Assembly: GCA_036336715.1 (NCBI GenBank)
Contig: JAYZFP010000134.1
Coordinates: 1 to 64,000, forward strand
Direction: 5' to 3'
Length of the DNA: 64,000 nt
Source of the DNA: JABAAE01 sp036336715
GTDB lineage: Bacteria; Planctomycetota; Planctomycetia; Pirellulales; Pirellulaceae
Each line of letters starts with the position of its first letter. The stretch's first letter is position 1. Position numbers and translations under genes: made by a program. Positions 36,209 to 45,274 of the stretch are shown piece after piece. A model generated the notes under the pieces. The model did no database searches and was not told the origin of the DNA. It saw only the letters and a program-made list of their open reading frames with translations.

Positions 36209-38905
36209 ATGGCGATAACGATACAGGATTTTGTCCAGTTTATAGTCGATAGCGGCCTTTTGACCGCTGATCGGTTATCCCGTTTTCGGCAGGGGATCAG
36301 CCATGAAAAAAACAAGCAGGTTGAGTCGCTGGCCAAGGAACTGGTCAAGGCAGGATTGCTGACAAAATTCCAGCTTTGCCGCATCGTCAAGGGAAAGCAC
36401 CACGGTCTGGTGCTGGCCAACAACGCTCTGTTGGAGAAAATCGGCGAAGGGGGTATGGGCAAGGTTTACCGAGCCCAGCACCTGACCATGAAGCGAATAG
36501 TCGCGGTCAAGGTGCTGAATGAGGATGCCACCAAGGACGAATATGTCGCGAGGAGGTTTCAGCGGGAAGTCCAAGCCGCCGCGCAGTTGATCCACCCCAA
36601 CATTGTTGCCGCTTTTGATGCCAGTGAGGAATACGGTGTTCACTTCCTGGTCATGGAATATGTGGACGGAGTCGACCTGCAATCCCATGTTGAAAACAAT
36701 GGCCCCATAGCACCCGAAAAGGCTATTGATTTGATCATCCAGGCCGCCAAGGGACTGCAGTATGCACACAACAAGACCATCATTCACCGGGATATCAAGC
36801 CGGGCAATTTATTGTTGGGGCGTGATGGAAAAATCAAGATTCTCGACATGGGACTGGCACGTTTCGACAAATCCCACGGGCTGGATAATGATTCAGCTGA
36901 TGACAGTCTGACAAGGGATAACCAGATCGTCGGCACGGTGGACTTCATGGCACCCGAGCAGGCGGATGACTCCAAGGGTGTCGATCACCATTGCGACATG
37001 TACAGCCTGGGGTGCACGTTTTATTTTTTGCTGACTGGCGAGCCGCCTTTTTTCCGCTCGACGCTTCTCAATACCCTGATTGCGCACCGCGCCGATCCGA
37101 TTCCCAGTGTTCGGAAAAAGGTACCCGATGTACCGGCGGATGTCGAAAAAATCCTGACGCGAATGTTAGAAAAGGATCCGGTCAAACGAATACGTTCCAT
37201 GCAGGACCTGATCGGCAAGTTGCAGAAAATCTATGACGAGGATGAATTTGATCTCGTCGAAGATTCGAGGGACGGAAACGATGACACCATGGGACACGAT
37301 TCGATGGAGTTGAGCGAGGGGCGTGACAGTCGGGACATGGCGGCCGTGATGGATCGCGGCTCGGACATTCCGGTCAAGCAGATCGGCGAAAAAGCGGTAG
37401 GGATTGACCTGGGAACAACGTTTTCGGCAGTTGCCTATCTTGATGACGTGGGAAAGCCGCAGACACTTGTCAACTCCGAGGGAGACAAGGTAACTCCCAG
37501 CGTGGTTTTGTTTGACGACCCAGATGTGATCGTCGGAAAAGAGGCGGTCAAGGCATTGGCAACCGATATGGAGTCCATCGCCGAATGTGCCAAGCGTGAC
37601 CTGGGACAAATGGCATTTCGCAAGTCATTTAATGGCAAGCAGTTTCCGCCGCAGGTCATCCTCGCATACATTTTGAAAAAACTCCGTTTGGATTCCGAGG
37701 CACAAATTGGGAAAATCAATCGTGCTGTGATCACCGTCCCTGCCTATTTCGACGAAAGGCGCAGAAAGGCTACCCAGGAGGCAGGTTTTCTGGCGGGAAT
37801 CGATGTGCTTGACATCATCAATGAGCCTACTTCAGCCGCGATTGCCTATGGGTTCCAGCAGCAGTTTTCCAACGGCCAGAGTGTGGATGGCCGAAGCTGC
37901 AAACACCTGCTGGTTTATGACCTGGGTGGAGGGACCTTTGACGTCACCGTGATGGAGTTGCATGGTGGTGACTACATCGCCATGGCAACGGATGGAGATG
38001 TGGAGTTGGGCGGCAGGGACTGGGACCAGCGACTGGTTGACTTTGCTGCGGAGCAGTTCTTCAATGAACATGGAGTGGATCCCCGAAGCGAACCGAATTC
38101 GATGGGACGAATGTTGCGTGAATGCGAGGATGCCAAGCGGACTTTGAGCGCCCGGAATAAAGCGACCATCTCAGTCGATTTTGAAGGCAAATCCAGCCGG
38201 ATCCCGGTCACGCGTGAGTTCTTTGAGCAGATAACCAATGACCTGTTGGGGAGAACAGAATTTACGACACGGCAGACATTGAAGGCAGCGAACCTGAGCT
38301 GGGGGGACGTGGACAGGATTTTGTTGGTGGGTGGCTCTACCCGTATGGCCGCGGTCTCAAAAATGCTGGAAGAAGTCTCCGGGATTCAACCGGAGCGGTC
38401 GATTTCGCCGGATGAGGCTGTTGCCTACGGCGCCGCCATTCGCGCGGGTATGAAATTGGCAAAAGAGCAGGGCAGGCGGACAAAATTCAAAATAAAAAAT
38501 GTCAACTCTCACAGCCTGGGGCTGGTTGGCCATAACCTGCAAACCAACCGCAAGCAGACGGCATTTCTGATTCGCAGGAATACTCATTTGCCGGCGGTTG
38601 TGGAACGTGTTTTCAAAACCAAGACGGACGGACAGGATTCGATTTTGATCCGCATAGTCGAGGGAGAAAGCGAAAATCCTGATGAATGCTCCCAGGTCGG
38701 AAAGTGTATTGTTCGGGATCTGCCTCCCAACCTGCCCGCCAAAACGCCGGTTCAGGTCCGTTTCGAATACCAGGAGGACGGTCGGTTATCTGTCCGGGTA
38801 AAAGTCCGGGACACCGAAACCGAGCAGGAGATCATTCGGGAAAACAGTCTGACCGATTTCCAGCTGGAATCCTGGAAAAAACGGATTCTCGAAGAGGCCA
38901 AATAA
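36209..38905 (+). CDS. Ser/Thr protein kinase - Hsp70 (DnaK-like) fusion protein
   Basis: 898 residues in one uninterrupted frame. Residues 1-70 form the same helical lead-in as the kinase at 19407 (GLLTADRLSRFRQ; LVKAGLLTKFQLCRIVKG). Kinase: glycine loop GEGGMGKVYRA (~79), AVKVL Lys, HRDIKPGN (~193), DMGLA in place of DFG (~213), MAPEQ, GCTFYFLLTGEPPF. After an acidic linker (~345-390), an Hsp70 begins: GIDLGTTFSAVAY (~398), INEPTSAAIAYGF, DLGGGTFDVTVMEL (~571), LLVGGSTRM (~706), then a divergent substrate-binding beta domain (IRRNTHLPAVVERVF, TDGQDSILI) ending without the alpha-helical lid. ATPase residues look intact. Cytoplasmic. A kinase physically coupled to a chaperone is unusual; role unknown. 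Confidence 0.95.
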   Translation: MAITIQDFVQFIVDSGLLTADRLSRFRQGISHEKNKQVESLAKELVKAGLLTKFQLCRIVKGKHHGLVLANNALLEKIGEGGMGKVYRAQHLTMKRIVAVKVLNEDATKDEYVARRFQREVQAAAQLIHPNIVAAFDASEEYGVHFLVMEYVDGVDLQSHVENNGPIAPEKAIDLIIQAAKGLQYAHNKTIIHRDIKPGNLLLGRDGKIKILDMGLARFDKSHGLDNDSADDSLTRDNQIVGTVDFMAPEQADDSKGVDHHCDMYSLGCTFYFLLTGEPPFFRSTLLNTLIAHRADPIPSVRKKVPDVPADVEKILTRMLEKDPVKRIRSMQDLIGKLQKIYDEDEFDLVEDSRDGNDDTMGHDSMELSEGRDSRDMAAVMDRGSDIPVKQIGEKAVGIDLGTTFSAVAYLDDVGKPQTLVNSEGDKVTPSVVLFDDPDVIVGKEAVKALATDMESIAECAKRDLGQMAFRKSFNGKQFPPQVILAYILKKLRLDSEAQIGKINRAVITVPAYFDERRRKATQEAGFLAGIDVLDIINEPTSAAIAYGFQQQFSNGQSVDGRSCKHLLVYDLGGGTFDVTVMELHGGDYIAMATDGDVELGGRDWDQRLVDFAAEQFFNEHGVDPRSEPNSMGRMLRECEDAKRTLSARNKATISVDFEGKSSRIPVTREFFEQITNDLLGRTEFTTRQTLKAANLSWGDVDRILLVGGSTRMAAVSKMLEEVSGIQPERSISPDEAVAYGAAIRAGMKLAKEQGRRTKFKIKNVNSHSLGLVGHNLQTNRKQTAFLIRRNTHLPAVVERVFKTKTDGQDSILIRIVEGESENPDECSQVGKCIVRDLPPNLPAKTPVQVRFEYQEDGRLSVRVKVRDTETEQEIIRENSLTDFQLESWKKRILEEAK

Positions 38906-39335
38906 ACCACTTTGCCGGCTGAATCGCGACGCCGAATCCTGCAAGCCAGCTGGAAAAAAATGCTCTGGCGTCCAAAGTCCCGGTTGGGAAGTTCGTGGTT
39001 CTGCGGTTATCCGTGGCCGACGGTTTTTAATGGGCTTTGTTGCGAAAAAGGACTTTTTTCGCTCTCTTGTTGTTTGCAAAGCGGGATTGGAATTTCGTTG
39101 CATCCATTTCTTTCCACGGGATTTGCATCCGAACCCGTTATCGGCGGCGAATAAAGTTGACGGTTGGAGTTTCAGCTGGTCCCGTTAGTCCTTTACCCGG
39201 CTGTTGAATTGGAATGATTGGCAGGTTTAATGAGGAAGATCGCTTGACGAAATCCCCGGACAGGCCTCAGCATCCGGTTGAATCGTGTGTGGGTTGGCAG
39301 ATAAAAAAATTCCTGAAACTGGTGGATGATTGCAG
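38906..39335. other. Spacer of about 430 bp without a recognised feature
   Basis: Between the kinase-Hsp70 gene and a cytochrome c gene. Short open frames exist on both strands but none has a ribosome-binding site plus a protein-like composition. No hairpin with a T run was found. Confidence 0.4.
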
Positions 39336-40769
39336 ATGAAGCCAAACACGTTTGTACGTTCCTGCTTTCTGGTGGTAGGCATTTCATGGTTTTCCTGCAT
39401 GGTTTTTCTGGCGGGACCTGCGACCGGTCAGCAACCATTTGTCGAGACTTCTTTCAGGGAACAAAAAGAAAATGACAGTCTTTCCGCGAGTAACCCGGCA
39501 GGGAGGGGGCTGGACCTGATACTCAATCGGCGGTTTCTCCCCGCCGATTTTGATACCGAAACGTTTGAAAATACCTGGCGGGTTTGGCCGGCTGAGCTTT
39601 CAGCGAGGGCGGAAGCACGACCGGAACTTCGTCGTCAAATGGCATTTGAACGGTACGGTTTCACTCCTCGAAAGGATAAACCCGATTGGCCGCTGCAGTA
39701 TGTCGTGGACCCCGATGGCCAGTGGGCCATGAACTGCTTCACCTGTCACGGCGGAAGCCTGTATGGAGAGAGTCAGTCCTTCCCCGGTTTGCCCAACAAC
39801 CGAATTGCACTTGAGACTCTCTATGAAGACCTTGCAAAAACCAAACGGCTATTGAAGAAGAAATACAGCGGGATGGATTTGGGCAGGAATCTTGTCTCGC
39901 TGGGAACCACCAATGGAACCAGCAATGCCGTCATTTTTGGCGTCAGCCTGATGGCTTTTCGCGATCGCCACCTGGACCTCAAGTCCTTTTTTCTTCCCCC
40001 CAGGATCCAAAGCCATGACATGGATGCACCACCCTGGTGGCATTACAAAAAGCGGAAGATGCTCTATGTTGACGGCTTCACCCAGAAGCATCACCGCGCC
40101 CTGATGCCTTTTATCATGGTACGGCAGAACGACGGTCCCACGTTTCGAGGCTACGAGGCGGACTTCGAATTGATCGAGGATTTCATTCGTTCGGTGAAAC
40201 CGCCCCGTTACCCGCATCCAGTCAGTGGAAAACTGGTCATGTCCGGCAAAAAGCTCTTTCGCGAAAACTGCGCAAGCTGTCACGGAAATTACGGTGATTC
40301 GTCATCCTATCCGGAAAAGCGGGTGGATCTCGAGGAAATTGGAACCGACCCGGTCAGGCTCCACGCCCTGAGCAGCGAATACCGCAGGCGATACGGGGAG
40401 AGCTGGCTCGGCGAGTACGGAAAAGCCCGGAACGTGGTGCAACCCACCGGTTATGTGGCTCCGCCGCTCGATGGGATCTGGGCAACGGCACCTTACTTCC
40501 ACAATGGGAGCGTGCCGACGTTGCGTGGGGTTCTTCATCCCACTGATCGTCCTCTTATCTGGAAAAGAACGGATGATCGGTTCAATCACCAGGATGCGGG
40601 GCTCTTTTTCAAAGCCTTGGATTCCCTTCCGGAAGGGCTTTCCGCTGCCGAGCGGCGAAGGTATTTTGACACGCGAGTCCATGGGAAAAGCAACCGCGGA
40701 CACGATTTTGCTGAAAAATTAACCGTTGACCAGGTGGATGCCCTGCTTGAATATCTGAAAACGCTCTAG
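39336..40769 (+). CDS. Secreted di-heme cytochrome c (peroxidase-like)
   Basis: 477 residues from ATG 39336, with a signal peptide (CFLVVGISWFSCMVFLAGPATG). Two heme c attachment sites: CFTCHG (~134) and CASCHG (~312). GYVAPPLDGIWATAPYFHNGSVPTLRGVL near the C-terminus is a hallmark of the di-heme cytochrome c / thiol-oxidase-like and MauG-related families. A likely periplasmic electron-transfer enzyme or peroxidase; the electron partner is unknown. Isolated gene with long spacers on both sides. Confidence 0.88.
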   Translation: MKPNTFVRSCFLVVGISWFSCMVFLAGPATGQQPFVETSFREQKENDSLSASNPAGRGLDLILNRRFLPADFDTETFENTWRVWPAELSARAEARPELRRQMAFERYGFTPRKDKPDWPLQYVVDPDGQWAMNCFTCHGGSLYGESQSFPGLPNNRIALETLYEDLAKTKRLLKKKYSGMDLGRNLVSLGTTNGTSNAVIFGVSLMAFRDRHLDLKSFFLPPRIQSHDMDAPPWWHYKKRKMLYVDGFTQKHHRALMPFIMVRQNDGPTFRGYEADFELIEDFIRSVKPPRYPHPVSGKLVMSGKKLFRENCASCHGNYGDSSSYPEKRVDLEEIGTDPVRLHALSSEYRRRYGESWLGEYGKARNVVQPTGYVAPPLDGIWATAPYFHNGSVPTLRGVLHPTDRPLIWKRTDDRFNHQDAGLFFKALDSLPEGLSAAERRRYFDTRVHGKSNRGHDFAEKLTVDQVDALLEYLKTL

Positions 40770-41083
40770 CCGACGGGCGAGTAAGTGTCGATCACCGGAA
40801 TCGATGAGGATTCGATGGAATATCAGGTGATTTCAGGTCCCTCACGCATGTCTCGACGCTCCGGTCGGGCTTTGTGCTATCCTGTAGATAGTTGTCTTAC
40901 AGTCAGTTGGTTTGCTTGCCGGAAGCCAGGACCAGGGGCGCCCCGCATGGCCCCTGAAAATATGGCCCCTGAAAATATGGCCCCTGAAAATATTGCCCCT
41001 GAAAATATTGCCCCAGGAAATATTGCCCCAGGAAATACATGGCCCTGGGGTGCATGGCTCTGGAAACCGGACAAGAGGGAATA
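40770..41083. other. Leader region upstream of the 41084 gene
   Basis: Contains the 15-bp tandem repeat array described separately and GAGGGA just before the next ATG. An open frame through the whole region (from GTG 40785 to TAA 41084, overlapping the next ATG) is probably a by-product of the repeat. Confidence 0.5.
40947..41036. repeat. Six-copy 15-bp tandem repeat
   Basis: Six head-to-tail units: ATGGCCCCTGAAAAT three times, ATTGCCCCTGAAAAT once, ATTGCCCCAGGAAAT twice. The change between copies is graded, as in a small minisatellite that grew by slippage. It lies 48-137 nt before the start codon at 41084. On plus it would encode MAPEN/IAPGN units, on minus GAIFS units. Confidence 0.95.
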
Positions 41084-42037
41084 ATGGAAAATGTGATGTC
41101 AAAATATCTTGTTGGTTTGCAGACCATTCAGACAGGCGCCTCCCGGAAGGGTGGGCAAGTCGTGAAGTACCAACTGGGAAGTCACCTGATCCGAAAAGGG
41201 ACGGCCGGGGAACGGCACGAAGTCGAGCAGAAGAAAATCTCCCGAATTGACCCGGATGCCATTCGGGAAGGCGGTCAGGACTACGGGGGAAATACACTCA
41301 GCCTGATGGTGGCGGGCGTGATGGATACCTGCATTCCCCTCTCCGATTTCCTGGGGGCGATCTGGGTTCAAAATGCTTTAGTGGCAAGTAACGCTCCGGA
41401 CCATGACCGTGAAGACGAGGTATTCAGTGGAGCGTTCGAAATCAGTACTCCGAAAGCGGATACCCCAGCTTTGAACCTGTTGCTCTACTACCACAAGTCG
41501 GAACAGGAAAAGATGGAACGCCTGGCGACGGCGGTGGAAGCCAAGATCCTTCCCGGGATGATAGGCATGGCGTCCGAGGGAATTGCCCTCGCTGGACAGG
41601 TTTTACCCTCCGAGCGAGTCAAGCGGCGGGTCACCGCAGATCGTGAGTACCTCTACGGTTCAAATGAATTCTGGGGCGCTTACGCAATCAAGATCAGGTT
41701 TCCCCGGTCGAATGAATTCAAGGGCTACCAGGATGGTGGGGCCTGCCTGGGGATTCACCTCGATGACATGAGTTCTCTCCCCTATGAGCGCATCGTGCGT
41801 CTGGTGACCGAACTGAGAACCATCGGTATGCACGATGTGGAAAGGGCGTCATTTCATGACCAGCTTTACGACAACCAGATGCGGTTGGAAGCGTTCCACG
41901 AAACCCTTTCAGAAACCACTCAGCGGACACTGCACGATATCGTGACGGATGTGATCTGCATTCTGAATGTGCAGACGATTTATGACCGGCAACTGGCCCG
42001 GTCGCGGGATTTCTGGAAAAAGGTAAAGGGCATCTAG
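41084..42037 (+). CDS. Conserved-looking hypothetical protein
   Basis: 317 residues from ATG 41084 (GAGGGA upstream; ATG at 41096 possible). Soluble, alpha/beta, no signal peptide, and I recognise no family. Noticeable parts: GGNTLSLMVAGVMDTCIPLSDFLGAIWVQNAL, DREYLYGSNEFWGAYAIKIRFPRSNEF, GGACLGIHLDDMSSLPYERI. It lies between a cytochrome gene and an acyltransferase gene; neither gives a clue. The upstream minisatellite could affect its expression. Confidence 0.65.
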   Translation: MENVMSKYLVGLQTIQTGASRKGGQVVKYQLGSHLIRKGTAGERHEVEQKKISRIDPDAIREGGQDYGGNTLSLMVAGVMDTCIPLSDFLGAIWVQNALVASNAPDHDREDEVFSGAFEISTPKADTPALNLLLYYHKSEQEKMERLATAVEAKILPGMIGMASEGIALAGQVLPSERVKRRVTADREYLYGSNEFWGAYAIKIRFPRSNEFKGYQDGGACLGIHLDDMSSLPYERIVRLVTELRTIGMHDVERASFHDQLYDNQMRLEAFHETLSETTQRTLHDIVTDVICILNVQTIYDRQLARSRDFWKKVKGI

Positions 42038-42156
42038 CCGGTGAAATTCCTGTCGGTTCCATGGGCAGTTACTGCTGCAAAGGCCCGTGCCCTCTTCACA
42101 ATTGAAAAACCCGGTTTCCCGCCGGTTCTCCCTGCACTTTTCCTCCGGAGGAAATG

Positions 42157-43518
42157 ATGTCGGCTCACCTGTTCCCGTTGCGGCTGAACCTGTGGGAGGA
42201 GTTTTTCGTGGTGGATGACCATGGAAATTACCCGGCCAATTTCATGACCCGGATTCGCTGCAGCGGCACACTTTCCCGTGAATTGCTGGACCAGGCGCTG
42301 AAGGAGTGTGTCGGGAGGCACCCGCTGTTCGGCTGTCTGGTTTCCCGGTCTGGGCGTCGCCTCGAATGGGAACTTGCTGACGAGATGCCGATGCCGGTGG
42401 AATATGGGTGCCAATGGGAATCCGGGGAGCCGCATTTGCGACTGCCGAAAAAATTTGATCTTTTTTCTGAACTGCCCTGGCGAATCGAAGTGCAGCCTTT
42501 TTGCGACGAGCGGGGGCGGCAGAAAACCGATATTCTGCTGGAGGTTCACCACGCGGTTTGTGATGGTTTGGGCGCCATTCAGTTTCTCTCCGACGTCGCG
42601 CAAACCATTGACGCTCGGCATCGTGGCCAACGGGAGTCGCTGCCCGGTCTCGACAGCCAGGCTTTGAGGAGCCGGGGCAGATTTTCGCAAACCTGGAGAG
42701 AGGTTTTTCGCGGACTGCCTCTTCACTACCAATCCGTGCTGGCTTCTCTGCGCATGATGTTCACCAGGATCGATGCACTGGTGCCGGTGGACTCGACAGA
42801 GGAACTCTTGCAGAAATCGAAGTCGAGTCTGGGCTACCACCGGATCCTACTATCCTCCGGCGCCTCATCAGGCTTGCGGCGTCGAGCCCGGCAACGAAAT
42901 TCCACTGTCAATTCCCTGGTTGCGGCCCAGCTGTTTCAGACGCTCAGTCAGTGGCAATTGAGGGAGGGGCAAACCGGGAAAGGCTCTCTGCGCATCATGA
43001 TGCCTTTCAATGAACGTGACCTGTCTGACCGGCGTCTTCCTGCCTGCAATCGGGTCAGTCTTTCGCCGTTTACCCGCACTCGGAGCCAGATTCAGGATTT
43101 CGATCGGCTGCTGCAAAGCATTGACAGGGGGGTGCGAGCGATCAAGAAAGGACGCCTGGGGTTGAATTTTCATCGTGGACTTCGGGTTTGTAAAGCCTGT
43201 TTTGGCAGCCTGAAAACTCTGGCCAGAACGGATCGTGTCGGGGCGACTGCCCTTTTTTCCAATGTCGGAAATCTGCATGCACACCTTGCGCTGCGGTTCG
43301 CCAAAAACGGAACCGAATGTGGACCGCTCTGGATGGAGGACATCGACCTGGTTCCCCCCCTGAGGATCGGGACGTCTTTCGCGATGACCCTGCACGAATT
43401 CAACGGGCAAACGAGGCTGGGAATCCACTACGATTCTGCCATGCTTCCGGCCGAACAGGCTTCCTCTTTTTTTGGGCTGTTGGAGGAGCAGATTGTTGAA
43501 AAGTCCTGCATCCCCTGA
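42157..43518 (+). CDS. Stand-alone condensation-domain acyltransferase
   Basis: 453 residues from ATG 42157 (GGAGGA 4 nt upstream; an ATG at 42154 is too close to it). The catalytic HHxxxDG motif is present (VHHAVCDGLGAI, ~131-137) and the second-half structural motifs of the condensation/WES/PapA5 superfamily can be seen (RIMMPFNERDLSDRRLPACNRVSLSPF; LFSNVGNLHAHLALR). No adenylation or carrier domain follows, so it acts as a free acyltransferase, forming an ester or amide from an acyl-CoA or acyl carrier. Lipid or small natural-product esterification is plausible. The gene converges with the unknown minus-strand gene. Confidence 0.8.
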   Translation: MSAHLFPLRLNLWEEFFVVDDHGNYPANFMTRIRCSGTLSRELLDQALKECVGRHPLFGCLVSRSGRRLEWELADEMPMPVEYGCQWESGEPHLRLPKKFDLFSELPWRIEVQPFCDERGRQKTDILLEVHHAVCDGLGAIQFLSDVAQTIDARHRGQRESLPGLDSQALRSRGRFSQTWREVFRGLPLHYQSVLASLRMMFTRIDALVPVDSTEELLQKSKSSLGYHRILLSSGASSGLRRRARQRNSTVNSLVAAQLFQTLSQWQLREGQTGKGSLRIMMPFNERDLSDRRLPACNRVSLSPFTRTRSQIQDFDRLLQSIDRGVRAIKKGRLGLNFHRGLRVCKACFGSLKTLARTDRVGATALFSNVGNLHAHLALRFAKNGTECGPLWMEDIDLVPPLRIGTSFAMTLHEFNGQTRLGIHYDSAMLPAEQASSFFGLLEEQIVEKSCIP

Positions 43519-43642
43519 CGGCCAAGGTCGGTTCGCCCTTTTTCAGTCGGCCGCCGTGCCTGGAAGGGAATGGGGCGCAAGGAAAACGGGCCGGTGGCCG
43601 GTGCCCTTCGCAGCGGTTCAGCGTGCCGTTGGACGCACCAGT

Positions 43643-45022
43643 TTAACCGGTGTGGGTCTGTATTTTTCGCGGGTCGGTTCGGGCGATGATCTTGCTGACT
43701 CCGGTCTGGTTGAAACCTTTGAACCCGTCATTTCTTTCCAGAATTTCGAGGTGAGAGCCGACGGCTCCGTTTCGACCGAATTCTTCGGCCTGGGCTTCAC
43801 TGATCTGCCCCCTTTCCAATAATTCCCGGATCCGTTTTCCATCCACTGGCCAGTTTTCCGCCGTCGTAAAACACTGCTTCAGGAAATCAAAATCGGTAAA
43901 GGGGTCCATGCTGTTGATGCCGTCGCCTGCCAGAACATCGCGGGCCAAGCGGTAATCGAATTGGCACTCCAAGTGGTGCAGTCCGGCCTCCAGGAAAGCC
44001 TCACCGTGCAAGGCACACCAGAGGCCAACGGTTCCCAGTTCCTGTCTTGGAGCAAGGCCCTGGTGGGCAAAATCCCCCGCGAGTTCTTCTTCCGTCAAAT
44101 CGACATCGGCGAAAACGACCAGACCACAGACCGGTTGTTCCAGCACCTGTGCTCCCCAGCCTGCTTCTGCACCGGCATAAAATCTCTCACGGCATTGAAA
44201 TCCGAGTTTTTCAAGGATTGCTACCAACTGGGCAAAGGACTCCCGACTGGATCGATAGGTGTGATGGTCGTGGTTGGCCCAACCGAGGCCCATTGCATCC
44301 TGTCTCGCCTTCTGTGTGCGGGCGGCACGATTGCGCAATTGCCAATAATGTCGTTCCGTTTCAAAAAACAGGTCGCAGGTTCTGTCCGTGCCAACCTGTT
44401 GGATGGACTCATCGATCAGTTGGTCCGCTATCCTGAAACCCTCGGTGCTTGAATCGGTCCATCGCGAACGCATCATGAATTTTTCGCGAATCTGCGTGAC
44501 CAAGGAGGGCAATGACTGAGAGGATCCAGGGTTTTCCCAGCTTCGCACCCCATGTTTTTCAATAGCCCAGATCTGGTGACTGTTGTTGTCACTGACCTTT
44601 GCAATTCTCCGTGCGGCACAGGCTGGCTCCTCAATAGTGGCCTGGATTTGCTGTGCGGTGAGGAAATCGACCACCGATTCGACCTTCAGGGCGAGCCGGT
44701 TGGTACCGTCTTCTGAATTTGCAATTAGCGGAAAAAGTGCACCGGGATGGGAATAGATTTCCCTGGTCAGCCCGGGGATACGCTGGAAACCGGATTCCAG
44801 CAGTTGCTGTTTCCAAGGAGGTCTTTCCGCGAGGTCGATCTCCATGTGGTCTACCCAGTCAATCAGGCGGGTGCCGGTCTGTTCCGCAAGTTTCTGTCCA
44901 AAGGTCTGCAGAAACCGGTTGGCCGAAACAAACTCACCCATCAAGTCTGAGACCAGTTGCCCTGCAATTTTCTGGGGTTGCCAGTCGAAGGCACCGCAAT
45001 CGGATGAGGGATCAGGGGTCAT
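43643..45022 (-). CDS. Conserved hypothetical protein
   Basis: 459 residues from ATG 45022 (frame open to 45163, but the extra stretch is non-conserved in look). No family recognised. The N-terminal half is helical (QKIAGQLVSDLMGEFVSANRFLQTFGQKL) with Trp-rich DWVDHMEIDL; the central WANHDHHTYRSSRESFAQLVAILEKLGFQCRERFYAGAEAGWGAQVLE and following VCGLVVFADVDLTEEEL look like a vicinal-oxygen-chelate-like alpha/beta unit with clustered His/Asp, perhaps a metal site. No signal peptide. It is divergent from cysK. Confidence 0.68.
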   Translation of the reverse strand: MTPDPSSDCGAFDWQPQKIAGQLVSDLMGEFVSANRFLQTFGQKLAEQTGTRLIDWVDHMEIDLAERPPWKQQLLESGFQRIPGLTREIYSHPGALFPLIANSEDGTNRLALKVESVVDFLTAQQIQATIEEPACAARRIAKVSDNNSHQIWAIEKHGVRSWENPGSSQSLPSLVTQIREKFMMRSRWTDSSTEGFRIADQLIDESIQQVGTDRTCDLFFETERHYWQLRNRAARTQKARQDAMGLGWANHDHHTYRSSRESFAQLVAILEKLGFQCRERFYAGAEAGWGAQVLEQPVCGLVVFADVDLTEEELAGDFAHQGLAPRQELGTVGLWCALHGEAFLEAGLHHLECQFDYRLARDVLAGDGINSMDPFTDFDFLKQCFTTAENWPVDGKRIRELLERGQISEAQAEEFGRNGAVGSHLEILERNDGFKGFNQTGVSKIIARTDPRKIQTHTG

Positions 45023-45274
45023 CTTGGTCGATTCTCGTTCGCGTGGAGTGGGATGCCCCGGGCCGTGGGCCTTCAGGGACTTGTCAACGAAGGGCCGAAT
45101 CGGTGCCGTGACGCGATACGGGGCCCAGTCAATGAAACTATCGTATGCTGAAAAGGTGGGCACCCAAAACGGTTGTCCCGGCCGGGCAGCTTCAACGTTG
45201 ACCCGATTTTTGCGGCTTTGGTATACTTCACGTTACTGACTTGGCCGGAAAATTCAACGACAAAGGGACTGAAA

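Noticed and set aside
40947..41036. CRISPR array
   Set aside because: Units are contiguous with no spacers.
40877..41074. GAIFS pentapeptide-repeat-like frame on minus
   Set aside because: The minisatellite imitates pentapeptide repeats; only six units and no flanking domain.
40785..41084. 99-residue plus-strand frame with MAPEN repeats
   Set aside because: Open only because the repeat unit is 15 bp; no ribosome-binding site or protein-like ends. Its stop overlaps the next ATG, which could suggest coupling but is not enough.
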